From Hyunsoonleella jejuensis (GTDB taxonomy: Bacteria; Bacteroidota; Bacteroidia; Flavobacteriales; Flavobacteriaceae), in NCBI RefSeq assembly GCF_900111025.1, contig NZ_FOFN01000005.1, positions 62,001 to 126,000 on the forward strand: DNA of 64,000 nucleotides, read 5' to 3'. The notes below the pieces were generated by a model. That model was given only the letters and a program-made list of their open reading frames with translations. It searched no databases and was not told the DNA's origin. A program made the translations under genes and the position numbers. Position 1 is the stretch's first letter. Each line of letters begins with the position of its first letter. Positions 53,507-62,506 of this stretch are shown in pieces.

Positions 53507-53965
53507 ATGACTTTTGAAACCTTAAAACCCGAAGTATCTAACGTTGTAGCAAATCAAGGTAAAACCGTTGATGAACGCCTTTTGAGTATTTGCAAATTAC
53601 TAGAAAAACATATTGAGCATTACAATTGGGTTGGGTTTTACTTTAGAAATGGCAATAAGGAAGAATTACTATTGGGCCCATATGTTGGTGCACCAACCGA
53701 CCATACCGTAATTCCTTTCGGAAAAGGTATTTGCGGACAAGTAGCCGTTAGCAACAAAAACTTTGTGGTACCTGATGTTACAGCGCAGGACAATTATATC
53801 GCTTGTAGTATTTCTGTGAAATCGGAAATAGTGATTCCTATTTTTGTGAATGGTGAAAATATTGGACAAATTGATATTGATTCTAATACTCCTGATCCTT
53901 TTTCTGAAGCAGACGAGCGATTTTTGGAGTTTGTATGCGAGAATGTCTCTGAAATGCTTTCATAG
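53507..53965 (+). CDS. GAF-domain protein, free methionine-R-sulfoxide reductase-like
   Basis: A 152-residue single GAF-domain protein resembling E. coli MsrC (YebR). Start at ATG 53507, as an upstream TTG overlaps the promoter. Seen: HYNWVGFYF, LLLGPYVGAP, the FGKGICGQVAV motif with Cys76, NYIACSISVKSEIVIP with Cys100, and GQIDIDSNTPDPFSEAD. Cys76 and Cys100 correspond by spacing to Cys94 and Cys118 of MsrC. The third, Cys84, is replaced by Thr/Asp (GAPTDHTV). Only two of three conserved cysteines remain, so full catalytic cycling is uncertain but the Cys pair may suffice. Monocistronic or read into purH after 243 bases. Confidence 0.8.
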   Translation: MTFETLKPEVSNVVANQGKTVDERLLSICKLLEKHIEHYNWVGFYFRNGNKEELLLGPYVGAPTDHTVIPFGKGICGQVAVSNKNFVVPDVTAQDNYIACSISVKSEIVIPIFVNGENIGQIDIDSNTPDPFSEADERFLEFVCENVSEMLS

Positions 53966-54097
53966 AAATCCAAAAACTACATTCTAAAAGAAAAAACAAC
54001 TTACCAGAATTTTGGAATAAAATTTTTAAATTTTTAGTCCTGTTAACAACTTATGGTTTTCGTTAAAAAAACGCCCTCCTTTTTAGATAATTCTAAA

Positions 54098-54127
54098 TTG
54101 AAATTCTATAGGAAATAGCTACTTTTG
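54098..54127 (+). promoter_or_regulatory. Promoter of purH
   Basis: TTG (54098-54100), 19-base spacer and TACTTTTG (54120-54127) followed by C fit the consensus. The predicted leader of about 75 bases ends at the purH ATG at 54209. An in-frame TTG at 54125 lies inside the -7 element. Confidence 0.65.
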
Positions 54128-54208
54128 CGTTTTAATGGTAAATTAGTTTCAAACGCCGAAAACGGCACCTTATTTATAAACCAAAACCGAAAACTCAAAC
54201 ACATAAAC

Positions 54209-55741
54209 ATGAGCAACGAAAAAACCATCAAATCTGCATTAATCTCAGTATTTAGTAAAGACGGTTTAGCACCAATTGTAAAAGAACTAGATCAACAAGG
54301 CGTAACCATTTACTCGACTGGCGGTACTGAAAAATTTATAAATGACTTGGGCATAAATGTTGTTCCTGTTGAGGATGTTACCTCTTACCCTTCCATTTTA
54401 GGTGGTCGTGTAAAAACGTTGCATCCCAAAGTTTTTGGTGGTATTTTAAATAGGCAAAACCACGATGGTGATGTTGCTGAGTTAGAAGAATACGACATTC
54501 CACAAATTGATGTTGTAATTGTAGATTTATATCCGTTTGAAAAAACCGTGGCCTCAGGTGCAAGCAATCAAGATATTATTGAAAAAATTGATATCGGCGG
54601 CATTTCTTTAATTCGTGCTGCAGCAAAAAATTATGCAGATGTAATTTGTGTATCTTCTGTTGATGATTATGCTGAATTCCTAGAGTTAATCTCAACAAAT
54701 AACGGTACTGTTTCAGAAGAAGACAGAAAGCGTTTTGCTGCAAAAGCCTTTAATGTGTCCTCGCATTACGATACTGCTATTTTTAATTACTTCAATCAAA
54801 ACAATGAAGAAACCGTTTTAAAACTAAGCGAAACCAAAGGGAAAGTATTGCGTTATGGTGAAAACCCTCACCAAAAAGGATTTTTCTTTGGGGATTTTGA
54901 TGCGCTTTTTACAAAACTTAATGGCAAAGAATTGAGTTACAACAACCTTTTGGATGTTGATGCTGCTGTAAACTTAATGTTAGAGTTTAAAAATGATGCA
55001 CCAACATTCGCTATTTTAAAACACAACAATGCCTGCGGATTAGCGCAACGCGACACGCTACATCAAGCCTATGTTGATGCCTTAGCAGGCGATCCTGTTT
55101 CTGCTTTTGGTGGGGTTTTAATTAGCAACGCTGAAATTGATGTTGCTACTGCTGAGGAAATTCACAAGCTATTCTGTGAAGTTGTAATTGCGCCTTCTTT
55201 TTCTGCTGAAGCTCTAAACATTCTAAAAGGCAAGAAAAACCGTATTTTATTACAGATTCATGATATCGACATGCCAAAAACCAACGTAAGAAGTTGTTTA
55301 AATGGGGTTTTAGTTCAGGACAGAAATAGCATTACTGATATAGCTAATGATTTAAAAACAGTAACTAACATTGCTCCAACCGATGCACAGGTTGAAGATT
55401 TATTATTTGCTTCAAAAATCTGCAAACACACCAAATCTAACACTATTGTTTTAGCTAAAAACAAACAACTATGTGCAAGTGGTACTGGGCAAACCAGTCG
55501 TGTTGATGCATTGCAACAAGCTATACACAAAGCCGGAACGTTCAACTTTGATTTAAACGGTGCGGTTATGGCGAGTGATGCATTTTTCCCTTTCCCTGAT
55601 TGTGTTGAGATTGCGGATAAGGCTGGAATTACTGCTGTGATTCAACCAGGCGGTTCAATTAAGGACCAATTGAGTATCGATTATTGTAATGCTAATGAAA
55701 TAGCAATGGTGATGACTGGCACGCGCCATTTCAAACATTAA
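54209..55741 (+). CDS. purH: Bifunctional AICAR formyltransferase/IMP cyclohydrolase PurH
   Basis: Catalyses the last two steps of de novo purine synthesis, AICAR to FAICAR to IMP. The ATG at 54209 gives 510 residues and the normal start TIKSALISVFSKDGL; the open frame extends 28 codons further upstream through the promoter but this is not likely translated. Cyclohydrolase domain (about 1-150): TGGTEKFI, SYPSILGGRVKTLHPKVFGGIL region. Transformylase domain: LRYGENPHQKGFFF, ILKHNNACGLAQ, DPVSAFGGVLISN, and SNTIVLAKNKQLCASGTGQTSRVDA, ending VMTGTRHFKH. Housekeeping gene preceding mreB. Confidence 0.96.
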   Translation: MSNEKTIKSALISVFSKDGLAPIVKELDQQGVTIYSTGGTEKFINDLGINVVPVEDVTSYPSILGGRVKTLHPKVFGGILNRQNHDGDVAELEEYDIPQIDVVIVDLYPFEKTVASGASNQDIIEKIDIGGISLIRAAAKNYADVICVSSVDDYAEFLELISTNNGTVSEEDRKRFAAKAFNVSSHYDTAIFNYFNQNNEETVLKLSETKGKVLRYGENPHQKGFFFGDFDALFTKLNGKELSYNNLLDVDAAVNLMLEFKNDAPTFAILKHNNACGLAQRDTLHQAYVDALAGDPVSAFGGVLISNAEIDVATAEEIHKLFCEVVIAPSFSAEALNILKGKKNRILLQIHDIDMPKTNVRSCLNGVLVQDRNSITDIANDLKTVTNIAPTDAQVEDLLFASKICKHTKSNTIVLAKNKQLCASGTGQTSRVDALQQAIHKAGTFNFDLNGAVMASDAFFPFPDCVEIADKAGITAVIQPGGSIKDQLSIDYCNANEIAMVMTGTRHFKH

Positions 55742-55905
55742 TCTGCATTTTAAAAATTAAAAAATCTATTTACCGATTAAAAACGTATAAAACTAAATTA
55801 CATTGGTTTAATAAAATTTTGGAGCTTATTATCTCTCGTATATTTATGAAGTTTTATTACATTTACGGGATTCCTTTTTTAACCAATAAAAATTAATAAT
55901 AGCGC

Positions 55906-56934
55906 ATGGGATTTTTTGACTTCTTAACTGAAGATATTGCAATAGATTTAGGTACAGCAAATACTTTAATTATACATAATGACAAGGTTGTTGTAGATGC
56001 GCCTTCAATTGTGGCTCGCGACCGCGTTTCAGGTAAAATTATTGCAGTTGGACAAGAAGCCAGTTTGATGCAAGGCAAAACCCATGAGAACATAAAAACC
56101 ATTCGCCCCTTAAAAGACGGTGTAATTGCCGATTTTGATGCTTCTGAACAAATGATAAGTATGTTCATTAAGAACATACCTGCGTTAAAAAAGAAATTTT
56201 TTACGCCAGCATTAAGAATGGTAATTTGTATTCCTTCTGGAATTACCGAGGTTGAAATGCGTGCGGTAAAAGAAAGTGCAGAACGTGTGAACGGTAAAGA
56301 AGTATATTTAATTCACGAACCAATGGCTGCTGCAATTGGTATTGGTGTAGATATTATGCAGCCCAAAGGAAATATGGTGGTGGATATAGGTGGCGGTACT
56401 ACCGAAATTGCAGTTATTGCACTGGGTGGTATTGTTTGTGATAAATCTGTAAAGATTGCAGGTGATGTGTTTACAAATGATATTGTGTACTACATGCGCA
56501 CCCAGCACAACTTATATGTTGGTGAACGTACTGCTGAAAAAATAAAAATACAAATTGGTGCTGCTACCGAAGATTTAGAATTACCACCTGAAGACATGAG
56601 CGTTCAAGGACGTGATTTGTTAACAGGAAAACCAAAACAGGTGTCTATTTCTTTTAGGGAAATTGCTAAAGCACTTGATAAATCTATTTTACGTATTGAA
56701 GATGCCGTTATGGAAACCTTGGGGCAAACACCTCCAGAATTGGCTGCCGACATTTACAATACAGGAATTTATTTAGCTGGTGGTGGCTCTATGTTACGAG
56801 GTTTGGACAAACGTTTATCTCAAAAAACAGACTTACCAGTTTATATTGCTGAAGACCCTTTACGCGCAGTTGTTCGAGGTACAGGCATCACTCTTAAAAA
56901 CTTACCTAAATACAAAAGTGTATTGATAAAATAG
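55906..56934 (+). CDS. mreB: Rod-shape determining actin homologue MreB
   Basis: Cytoskeletal ATPase organising elongation-phase peptidoglycan synthesis beneath the inner membrane. The 342 residues contain phosphate 1 motif DLGTANTLI (about 13-21), IVAVGQ-type loop (IIAVGQEASLM), phosphate 2 VDIGGGTTEIAVIALGGI (about 160-178), and adenosine motif LAGGGSMLRGLDKRLSQ near 287-303. Length and motifs are typical. First of mreB-mreC-mreD-mrdA-rodA, 165 bases after purH. Confidence 0.97.
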   Translation: MGFFDFLTEDIAIDLGTANTLIIHNDKVVVDAPSIVARDRVSGKIIAVGQEASLMQGKTHENIKTIRPLKDGVIADFDASEQMISMFIKNIPALKKKFFTPALRMVICIPSGITEVEMRAVKESAERVNGKEVYLIHEPMAAAIGIGVDIMQPKGNMVVDIGGGTTEIAVIALGGIVCDKSVKIAGDVFTNDIVYYMRTQHNLYVGERTAEKIKIQIGAATEDLELPPEDMSVQGRDLLTGKPKQVSISFREIAKALDKSILRIEDAVMETLGQTPPELAADIYNTGIYLAGGGSMLRGLDKRLSQKTDLPVYIAEDPLRAVVRGTGITLKNLPKYKSVLIK

Positions 56935-56954
56935 GACACCAACAGGGGTAACAC

Positions 56955-57773
56955 ATGCAACAGATTATTAATTTTATAATAAGGAACAAAAACTTTTTGT
57001 TGTTCTTGTTGCTCTTTGGTATCGCTTTGGTTTTCACTATTCAATCACATTCGTATCATAAAAGTAAGTTTATTAATTCTGCTAATTTTCTAAGTGGAGG
57101 TGTTTATAATTCGATTAATAACGTAAGTGCTTATTTTGACCTAAAATCCCAAAACCAAAAGCTTTCCGAAGAAAATAGTCGTTTAAACCAGCTGTTAACA
57201 AATCAACAAATAGACACAAGCCATATAGCAGTGGATAGTACTTTAAAACTAAAGTACAAATACCTCTCCGCCAATGTAATTCGAAACAGTTACAACCTAT
57301 CAAACAATTTTTTGTTGATTAACAAAGGTCTAAACGACAGCATAAAGCAAGACTTTGGTGTAAGGTCTCCATTGGGAATTGTTGGTATTGTAGATGCTGT
57401 TTCTGGCAATTACGCTACAGTAATTTCAATTTTAAATACTAAGAGCAAAATTAGTGCGCAACTAAAAAAAACAAATCATTTTGGCTCGCTCACATGGAAT
57501 GGTATTTCACCTAACATTATTCAATTAACGGATGTTGAGAAAATTGCTCCTGTTAAGGCAGGAGATACTATAATCACATCTGGTCGTTCCTCAATATTTC
57601 CTAAGGGAATCCCTATTGGAACAGTAATAAATTCAAAATTGGATGCCAGTGAAAATTTTCATGAAATAAATGTGAAGTTATTTAATGATATGACGAATCT
57701 TGAGCATGTATACATTATAGAAAATACGGATAAGAAAGAAATTGAAACCCTTTTAGAAAGCACACATGAATAG
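56955..57773 (+). CDS. mreC: Rod-shape determining protein MreC
   Basis: Periplasmic scaffold anchored in the inner membrane, linking MreB to penicillin-binding proteins. The 272 residues start with a basic N-terminus and transmembrane helix (about 12-30, FLLFLLLFGIALVFTI). A coiled coil follows (about 60-85, LKSQNQKLSEENSRLNQLL). The beta-rich C-terminal region contains GVRSPLGIVGIVDAVSGNYATV and GDTIITSGRSSIFPKGIPIG. The end overlaps mreD by 8 bases. Typical Bacteroidetes member. Confidence 0.93.
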   Translation: MQQIINFIIRNKNFLLFLLLFGIALVFTIQSHSYHKSKFINSANFLSGGVYNSINNVSAYFDLKSQNQKLSEENSRLNQLLTNQQIDTSHIAVDSTLKLKYKYLSANVIRNSYNLSNNFLLINKGLNDSIKQDFGVRSPLGIVGIVDAVSGNYATVISILNTKSKISAQLKKTNHFGSLTWNGISPNIIQLTDVEKIAPVKAGDTIITSGRSSIFPKGIPIGTVINSKLDASENFHEINVKLFNDMTNLEHVYIIENTDKKEIETLLESTHE

Positions 57774-58269
57774 TATTATAACAGGACATAGTATTCGGTT
57801 TATTTTACTTGTGTTGTTTCAAGTAATACTATTTAACCACATTAACTTTTTAGGTTATATTAATCCGTATGTATATATCATATTTGTTCTTTTCTTCCCC
57901 ATAAAAAATAATAGAATTCTGTTCATTTTTTTAAGTTTTTTAATAGGTCTCACAGTTGATATGTTTTCAGATTCTGGTGGTATACATGCAGCGGCCTCCG
58001 TATTTATTGCCTATGCAAGACCTGTATTCCTGAAATTTGCGTTCGGCACCATGTATGAACACAACAATGTAAAATTCAATAATACCGAATTTGGTGCTAG
58101 ACTCGTTTATATTTCGTTGCTAACTTTATTACATCATACTATTTTATTTTCTTTAGAAATTTTTAGCTTTTCTAGAATACTAATTGTGTTTCAAAAAACG
58201 TTATTCTCAGGTATATTTACTATTTTAATGATTACATTGTTATCAATCATTTTTAGTCGAAAATCTTAA
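57766..58269 (+). CDS. mreD: Rod-shape determining protein MreD
   Basis: A 167-residue inner-membrane protein with about five or six helices (about 8-24, 28-50, 57-75, 110-130, 138-160). The middle has the MreD motif GLTVDMFSDSGGIHAAASVFIAYARPVFL. Primary sequence is poorly conserved in this family, so position between mreC and the PBP2 gene adds weight. Stop and start overlap with the following gene by one base. Confidence 0.9.
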   Translation: MNSIITGHSIRFILLVLFQVILFNHINFLGYINPYVYIIFVLFFPIKNNRILFIFLSFLIGLTVDMFSDSGGIHAAASVFIAYARPVFLKFAFGTMYEHNNVKFNNTEFGARLVYISLLTLLHHTILFSLEIFSFSRILIVFQKTLFSGIFTILMITLLSIIFSRKS

Positions 58270-60212
58270 TGAGGCAACTTCTACTCTTTTTATTAGTTCT
58301 TTTATGCGGCGTTACCTTTATAGGCAGGTTATTTTACCTTCAAATTTACAAGGGTGGTTCTAACAATTTATATGAAGACAATGCCATAAGAAAGGTTTGG
58401 GATTACCCAAAACGCGGTTTTGTATACGATAGAAATGGGAAGCTTTTAGTTGGTAACCAACCCTCTTATGATGTTATGGTAATTCCACGAGAGGTTGGTG
58501 AATTTGATGTAGATGAGTTTTGTGAGCTCTTAAAAATATCCCGTGAAACCTACGATAAAAAATTAGAACGTGCTAGAAGATACTCTCCAAGATTAGCATC
58601 TCCCTTTGTACCTCAACTTTCTAAAGAAGACTATGCTGTTTTACAGGAAAAAATGAGGAAGTTCGAAGGTTTTTATATTCAAAAGAGACCGTTACGGAAA
58701 TATGAAACTACAATCGGCGCCAATGTTTTGGGAGATATTGGCGAGGTTAATAATCGTGATATTCAAAGAGACCCCTATTACCAAATGGGTGATTTAAAAG
58801 GAAAACAAGGTGTTGAAGCATCCTATGAAGAAACCTTACGCGGTGTAAAAGGCATCAAGTTCATTCAAAAAGATAGATTTAATAGAGATATTGGCCCTTA
58901 CAAGGATGGAAAATTTGATACTATCCCAGAGCAAGGAAAGGATATTACCATAACTATTGATGCAGACTTACAGGCGTATGGCGAACTATTAATGGAGAAC
59001 AAACGTGGAGGCGTTATTGCAATTGAGCCTTCAACTGGTGAAATTTTGGCTATGGTTGCTGCCCCCACCTACGACCCAAATATTTTGGTAGGCAGAGAAC
59101 GCTCAAAAAACTTTACAAAACTTTATAATGATTCTATTGCAAAACCTCTATTTAACAGGAGCTTACAAGGCGTTTATGAACCTGGGTCCCCTTTTAAATT
59201 AATGAATGCCTTAATCGCTTTACAAGAGGATGTGATATCCCCTGAAGAAAAAATTACCTGTTATACAGGGTACAAATACGGAAACAGGTTTATGAAATGC
59301 CACTGCTATAGAGGTAGGCGCAACGATATGATTACTGGCATACAAGAATCGTGTAATGCATATTTTGCAACAACTTATAGGCGTATTTTAGACAAAACTG
59401 GAAGTGCATCAGAAGGCATTGACACTTGGAGTAAACACGCGCAAAGTTTCGGGTTGGGCAATTTTTTAAATAATGATTTGCACGTTGGGCAAAAAGGCAG
59501 AATACCAGATAGAGATTACTACAAACGAATTTATCCAAAAACATTCTATTCTACCTATACCATTTCTAACGCTATCGGTCAGGGTGAAGTAGCCACAACA
59601 CCAATTCAATTGGCTAATATGGCTGCTGCAATTGCCAACAGGGGTTACTATCATACGCCACACGTTATTAAAAATATTGAAGGTGAAACATTACCTGATA
59701 ACTTTACGAAACCAAAATACACCACTATTGACAAGCAGCATTTTGAACCTGTAATAGAAGGCATGCATAAAGTTTATACAAATGGAACTGCAAAGTCTCT
59801 TCAAATAAAAAATATAGATATATGCGGAAAAACAGGTACTGTTGAAAATTTCGCCATTATAGATAGTGTAAAAACGCAACTTACCGACCATTCTATTTTT
59901 TTAGCGTTCGCGCCGAAAGACAATCCAAAAATTGCTATTGCTGTTTTTGTTGAAAATGGATATTGGGGCAGCAGATTCGCTGGAAAAGTTGCCAGCCTAA
60001 TGATTGAAAAACATATTAAAGGCTATATTACTAGAACTGATTTAGAAGAATGGCTTCTAAAACATTCGCTTGAAAATGAGTATGCTAAGCCTTATTCTGG
60101 CAAACCTTTTAATATCAATGGCAAAACCCAACTTCAATTAGTGGAAGAACAAGAGTATAGTAGACTAAAGCAAAAACTAAATAAACTTAAAACTACAACC
60201 AATAATGGTTAG
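58269..60212 (+). CDS. mrdA: Penicillin-binding protein 2 (transpeptidase of the elongasome)
   Basis: Class B penicillin-binding protein that cross-links peptidoglycan together with RodA. The 647 residues open with one transmembrane helix (about 4-22), a pedestal/dimerisation domain (about 45-230) with RGFVYDRNGKLLVGNQPSYDVMVIP, and the transpeptidase domain. Catalytic motifs: Ser307 in PGSPFK (SxxK, with Pro replacing the usual Thr), Ser361-Cys-Asn363 (SxN) and Lys521-Thr-Gly (KTGT). GYKYGNRFMKCHCYRGR near the active site is an insertion with a short Cys-His-Cys stretch. Overlaps rodA by 8 bases. Confidence 0.96.
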   Translation: MRQLLLFLLVLLCGVTFIGRLFYLQIYKGGSNNLYEDNAIRKVWDYPKRGFVYDRNGKLLVGNQPSYDVMVIPREVGEFDVDEFCELLKISRETYDKKLERARRYSPRLASPFVPQLSKEDYAVLQEKMRKFEGFYIQKRPLRKYETTIGANVLGDIGEVNNRDIQRDPYYQMGDLKGKQGVEASYEETLRGVKGIKFIQKDRFNRDIGPYKDGKFDTIPEQGKDITITIDADLQAYGELLMENKRGGVIAIEPSTGEILAMVAAPTYDPNILVGRERSKNFTKLYNDSIAKPLFNRSLQGVYEPGSPFKLMNALIALQEDVISPEEKITCYTGYKYGNRFMKCHCYRGRRNDMITGIQESCNAYFATTYRRILDKTGSASEGIDTWSKHAQSFGLGNFLNNDLHVGQKGRIPDRDYYKRIYPKTFYSTYTISNAIGQGEVATTPIQLANMAAAIANRGYYHTPHVIKNIEGETLPDNFTKPKYTTIDKQHFEPVIEGMHKVYTNGTAKSLQIKNIDICGKTGTVENFAIIDSVKTQLTDHSIFLAFAPKDNPKIAIAVFVENGYWGSRFAGKVASLMIEKHIKGYITRTDLEEWLLKHSLENEYAKPYSGKPFNINGKTQLQLVEEQEYSRLKQKLNKLKTTTNNG

Positions 60213-61482
60213 GGAAACAAATAAGTATTTTAAATTTGACTGGATAACCATTATTCTGTTTTTTCTTTTAGTTGGTTTTGGTTGGCTTAATATTTTATCA
60301 GCATCCCATACTGGTACAGACATTAGTTATTTCGATTTTTCCCAGCCCTTTGGCAAACAGCTTATATTCATATTTTTAACTGTAGCACTTATAGTATTAC
60401 TCTTAGCGCTAGACGCGAAATTTTACGAGCGGTTTTCTAGTATTATCTACATATTTTCAATGCTATCGCTTTTAGGCTTATTCATTTTTGGCAAAAATGT
60501 TAACGGTGCAACATCTTGGTATGCCATTGGTAGTTTTACAATCCAACCAAGTGAATTTGCAAAAGCTGCTACTGCTCTAGCTGTTGCCAAATACATTAGC
60601 GATTTAAATACAGATATAAAAAATCTAAAAGACCAATTAAGAACTTTTGCAATAATATTAATTCCTGCTGTTTTGGTCTTATTACAAAATGACACAGGAA
60701 GCACAGTTGTATATGGTGCTTTCTTCTTTGTACTATACCGGGAAGGCTTACCAAAAGTTTATCTTACCATTGGCATTGTAGTAATATTACTTTCCATTTT
60801 AGCACTTAAATTTGGGGCGATTATTACAACCATTGTCGCTACCTTAATTTTAATTGTATTTCGCCTATTAAATAAAACTAAAATATCAGTTTTACGCAGT
60901 ATCTTTATTATTGGCATGAGTACTGCTTTAAGTTTTGGGGTTCAGTTTTTTTATAATAGTATTTTAAAACCTCATCAGCAAGACCGCATTAGTTTATGGT
61001 TACGTTTAGAAAAAGACCCTCAAAAGCTTGAGGAGATGAAACGTACATTTGCTTATAATTTGAATGAATCTGAAAAAGCTATTAGTTCTGGAGGCTTTAC
61101 AGGAAAAGGGTTTATGGAAGGTACACGTACTACTGGTAAATTTGTTCCAGAACAGCATACCGACTATATTTTTAGTACTGTTGGTGAAGAATGGGGCTTT
61201 TTAGGCAGTACCCTAGTAGTTATTCTATTTGTACTCTTGTTACTCCGTGTGTTACACCTGGCCGAACTTCAGAAATCGCAATTTAGTCGTGTTTACGGTT
61301 ATGGCGTCGCTTCCATTATATTCTTCCATTTTATGATAAACATTGGTATGGTAATGGGTTTAATTCCTACTATTGGTATTCCTCTACCTATGTTTAGCTA
61401 TGGTGGGTCAGGATTGTGGGCATTTACCATTTTACTATTTATTTTTATTAAATTAGATTCAAACCGTATTAACGAGTGGTAG
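60205..61482 (+). CDS. rodA: Peptidoglycan glycosyltransferase RodA
   Basis: SEDS-family polymerase that works with PBP2. The 425 residues form about ten transmembrane helices. Conserved segments: SWYAIGSFTIQPSEFAK (about 109-125), QNDTGSTVVYGAFF, the long extracellular loop with DRISLWLRLEKDP, TDYIFSTVGEEWGFLG and the SEDS end GIPLPMFSYGGSGLW. All are as expected for RodA rather than FtsW given its position after mrdA. Last gene of the mre operon; 56 bases precede the deformylase-like lipoprotein. Confidence 0.95.
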   Translation: MVRETNKYFKFDWITIILFFLLVGFGWLNILSASHTGTDISYFDFSQPFGKQLIFIFLTVALIVLLLALDAKFYERFSSIIYIFSMLSLLGLFIFGKNVNGATSWYAIGSFTIQPSEFAKAATALAVAKYISDLNTDIKNLKDQLRTFAIILIPAVLVLLQNDTGSTVVYGAFFFVLYREGLPKVYLTIGIVVILLSILALKFGAIITTIVATLILIVFRLLNKTKISVLRSIFIIGMSTALSFGVQFFYNSILKPHQQDRISLWLRLEKDPQKLEEMKRTFAYNLNESEKAISSGGFTGKGFMEGTRTTGKFVPEQHTDYIFSTVGEEWGFLGSTLVVILFVLLLLRVLHLAELQKSQFSRVYGYGVASIIFFHFMINIGMVMGLIPTIGIPLPMFSYGGSGLWAFTILLFIFIKLDSNRINEW

Positions 61483-61538
61483 CTACTAAGACTATTTAAT
61501 CACCTGCTTGTTTTTATTTTAATTCGCATGCCGTTTTT

Positions 61539-62168
61539 ATGAAGAAAACTACTTTTATATTAATAATCTCCTTTTTAATTTTAGCTTGTTCAAGCGCAAA
61601 AGGCCTTAAAGACAATTTATTTTCTTCTGAAGAAAAAACACTAATTATGAGGGCCGATAGCATAACGCCAATGCGTGTTTATAAAATTACACGTAAAAGC
61701 GATTCTTTATTATTAAGGAAACAAAGTAGCTATGTCAAACCAAATCCAAAAAACATGGTACTTCAAAATTTTGTAAAACGCTTGTACGCGACAGTAAGAG
61801 ATAGCATGTCGCTAGGTGTAGGTATTGCAGCACCGCAAGTTGGTATTTTGAAGAATATTATTTGGGTGCAACGTTTCGATAAAGAAAACTTACCTTTTGA
61901 AGTATATCTCAATCCAAAAATCACTATATATTCAGAAGAAACTCAAACTGTACGTGAAGGTTGTTTATCTATCCCTGATAGAAGTGAAACTTTGAGCAGT
62001 CGCTCAAAAGAAATTCAAATTGAATACGATACTATGGAAGGTAATCACAAATCAGAAACAGTGGTAGGTTTTACATCGGTAATATTCCAGCATGAAATAG
62101 ACCACCTCAATGGTATTTTATATTTAGATCATCTTCAAAAGGATATGGAAGAACAAAAAAAGTTATAA
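61539..62168 (+). CDS. Peptide-deformylase-like lipoprotein
   Basis: A complete deformylase domain with an export signal. The N-terminus MKKTTFILIISFLILACSS is a lipoprotein signal (lipobox ILAC, Cys17). All three catalytic motifs are present: GVGIAAPQ (93-100), EGCLS (140-144, Cys142 metal ligand) and QHEIDHLNG (His185, Glu186, His189). So the active site looks intact even though the protein would act outside the cytoplasm, where N-formyl-methionine chains are not normally made. At 209 residues it is longer than cytoplasmic enzymes through the N-terminal extension (about 20-55). The cellular deformylase for translation should be a separate gene elsewhere. Substrate outside the cytoplasm is unknown. 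It converges with gldC, two bases apart. Confidence 0.87.
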   Translation: MKKTTFILIISFLILACSSAKGLKDNLFSSEEKTLIMRADSITPMRVYKITRKSDSLLLRKQSSYVKPNPKNMVLQNFVKRLYATVRDSMSLGVGIAAPQVGILKNIIWVQRFDKENLPFEVYLNPKITIYSEETQTVREGCLSIPDRSETLSSRSKEIQIEYDTMEGNHKSETVVGFTSVIFQHEIDHLNGILYLDHLQKDMEEQKKL

Positions 62169-62170
62169 TT

Positions 62171-62506
62171 CTACTTTTTCAGTTCTAGCTTTTCAGCAAA
62201 ATAATCGCAAAAGTCTTTCATGGTTGCCGTCATTTTTGCATCTTGAGTCGCACGATTAAAAGTATTTGCCATAGCTACTAATGTTTGATGGAAAAATATT
62301 TTCATATCATCAACAGGCATGTCTTTTGTCCATAAATCAATACGCAACATTTCTTTAGCCTTATCATCCCAAACAGAGAGCATCATCGCTTTTGCTTCCG
62401 CATTGGTTATACCTCCATCTTCTGCGGTCCAAAACAACTTTTCTGGCACTCGGTTTTCATCCAATTCAACATTCAACTCAATTTTAGATTTTATAGTATT
62501 AGCCAT
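62171..62506 (-). CDS. gldC: Gliding motility protein GldC
   Basis: A 111-residue soluble protein of the GldC family, recognised by IELNVELDENRVPEKLFWTAEDGG near the start and LRIDLWTKDMPVDDMKIFFHQTLVAMANTF in the middle. It has no signal peptide. In Flavobacterium it is encoded next to gldB, as here; loss of gldC affects gliding only partly. The start overlaps the gldB stop by one base (TAATG), so they are translationally linked. Confidence 0.92.
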   Translation of the reverse strand: MANTIKSKIELNVELDENRVPEKLFWTAEDGGITNAEAKAMMLSVWDDKAKEMLRIDLWTKDMPVDDMKIFFHQTLVAMANTFNRATQDAKMTATMKDFCDYFAEKLELKK

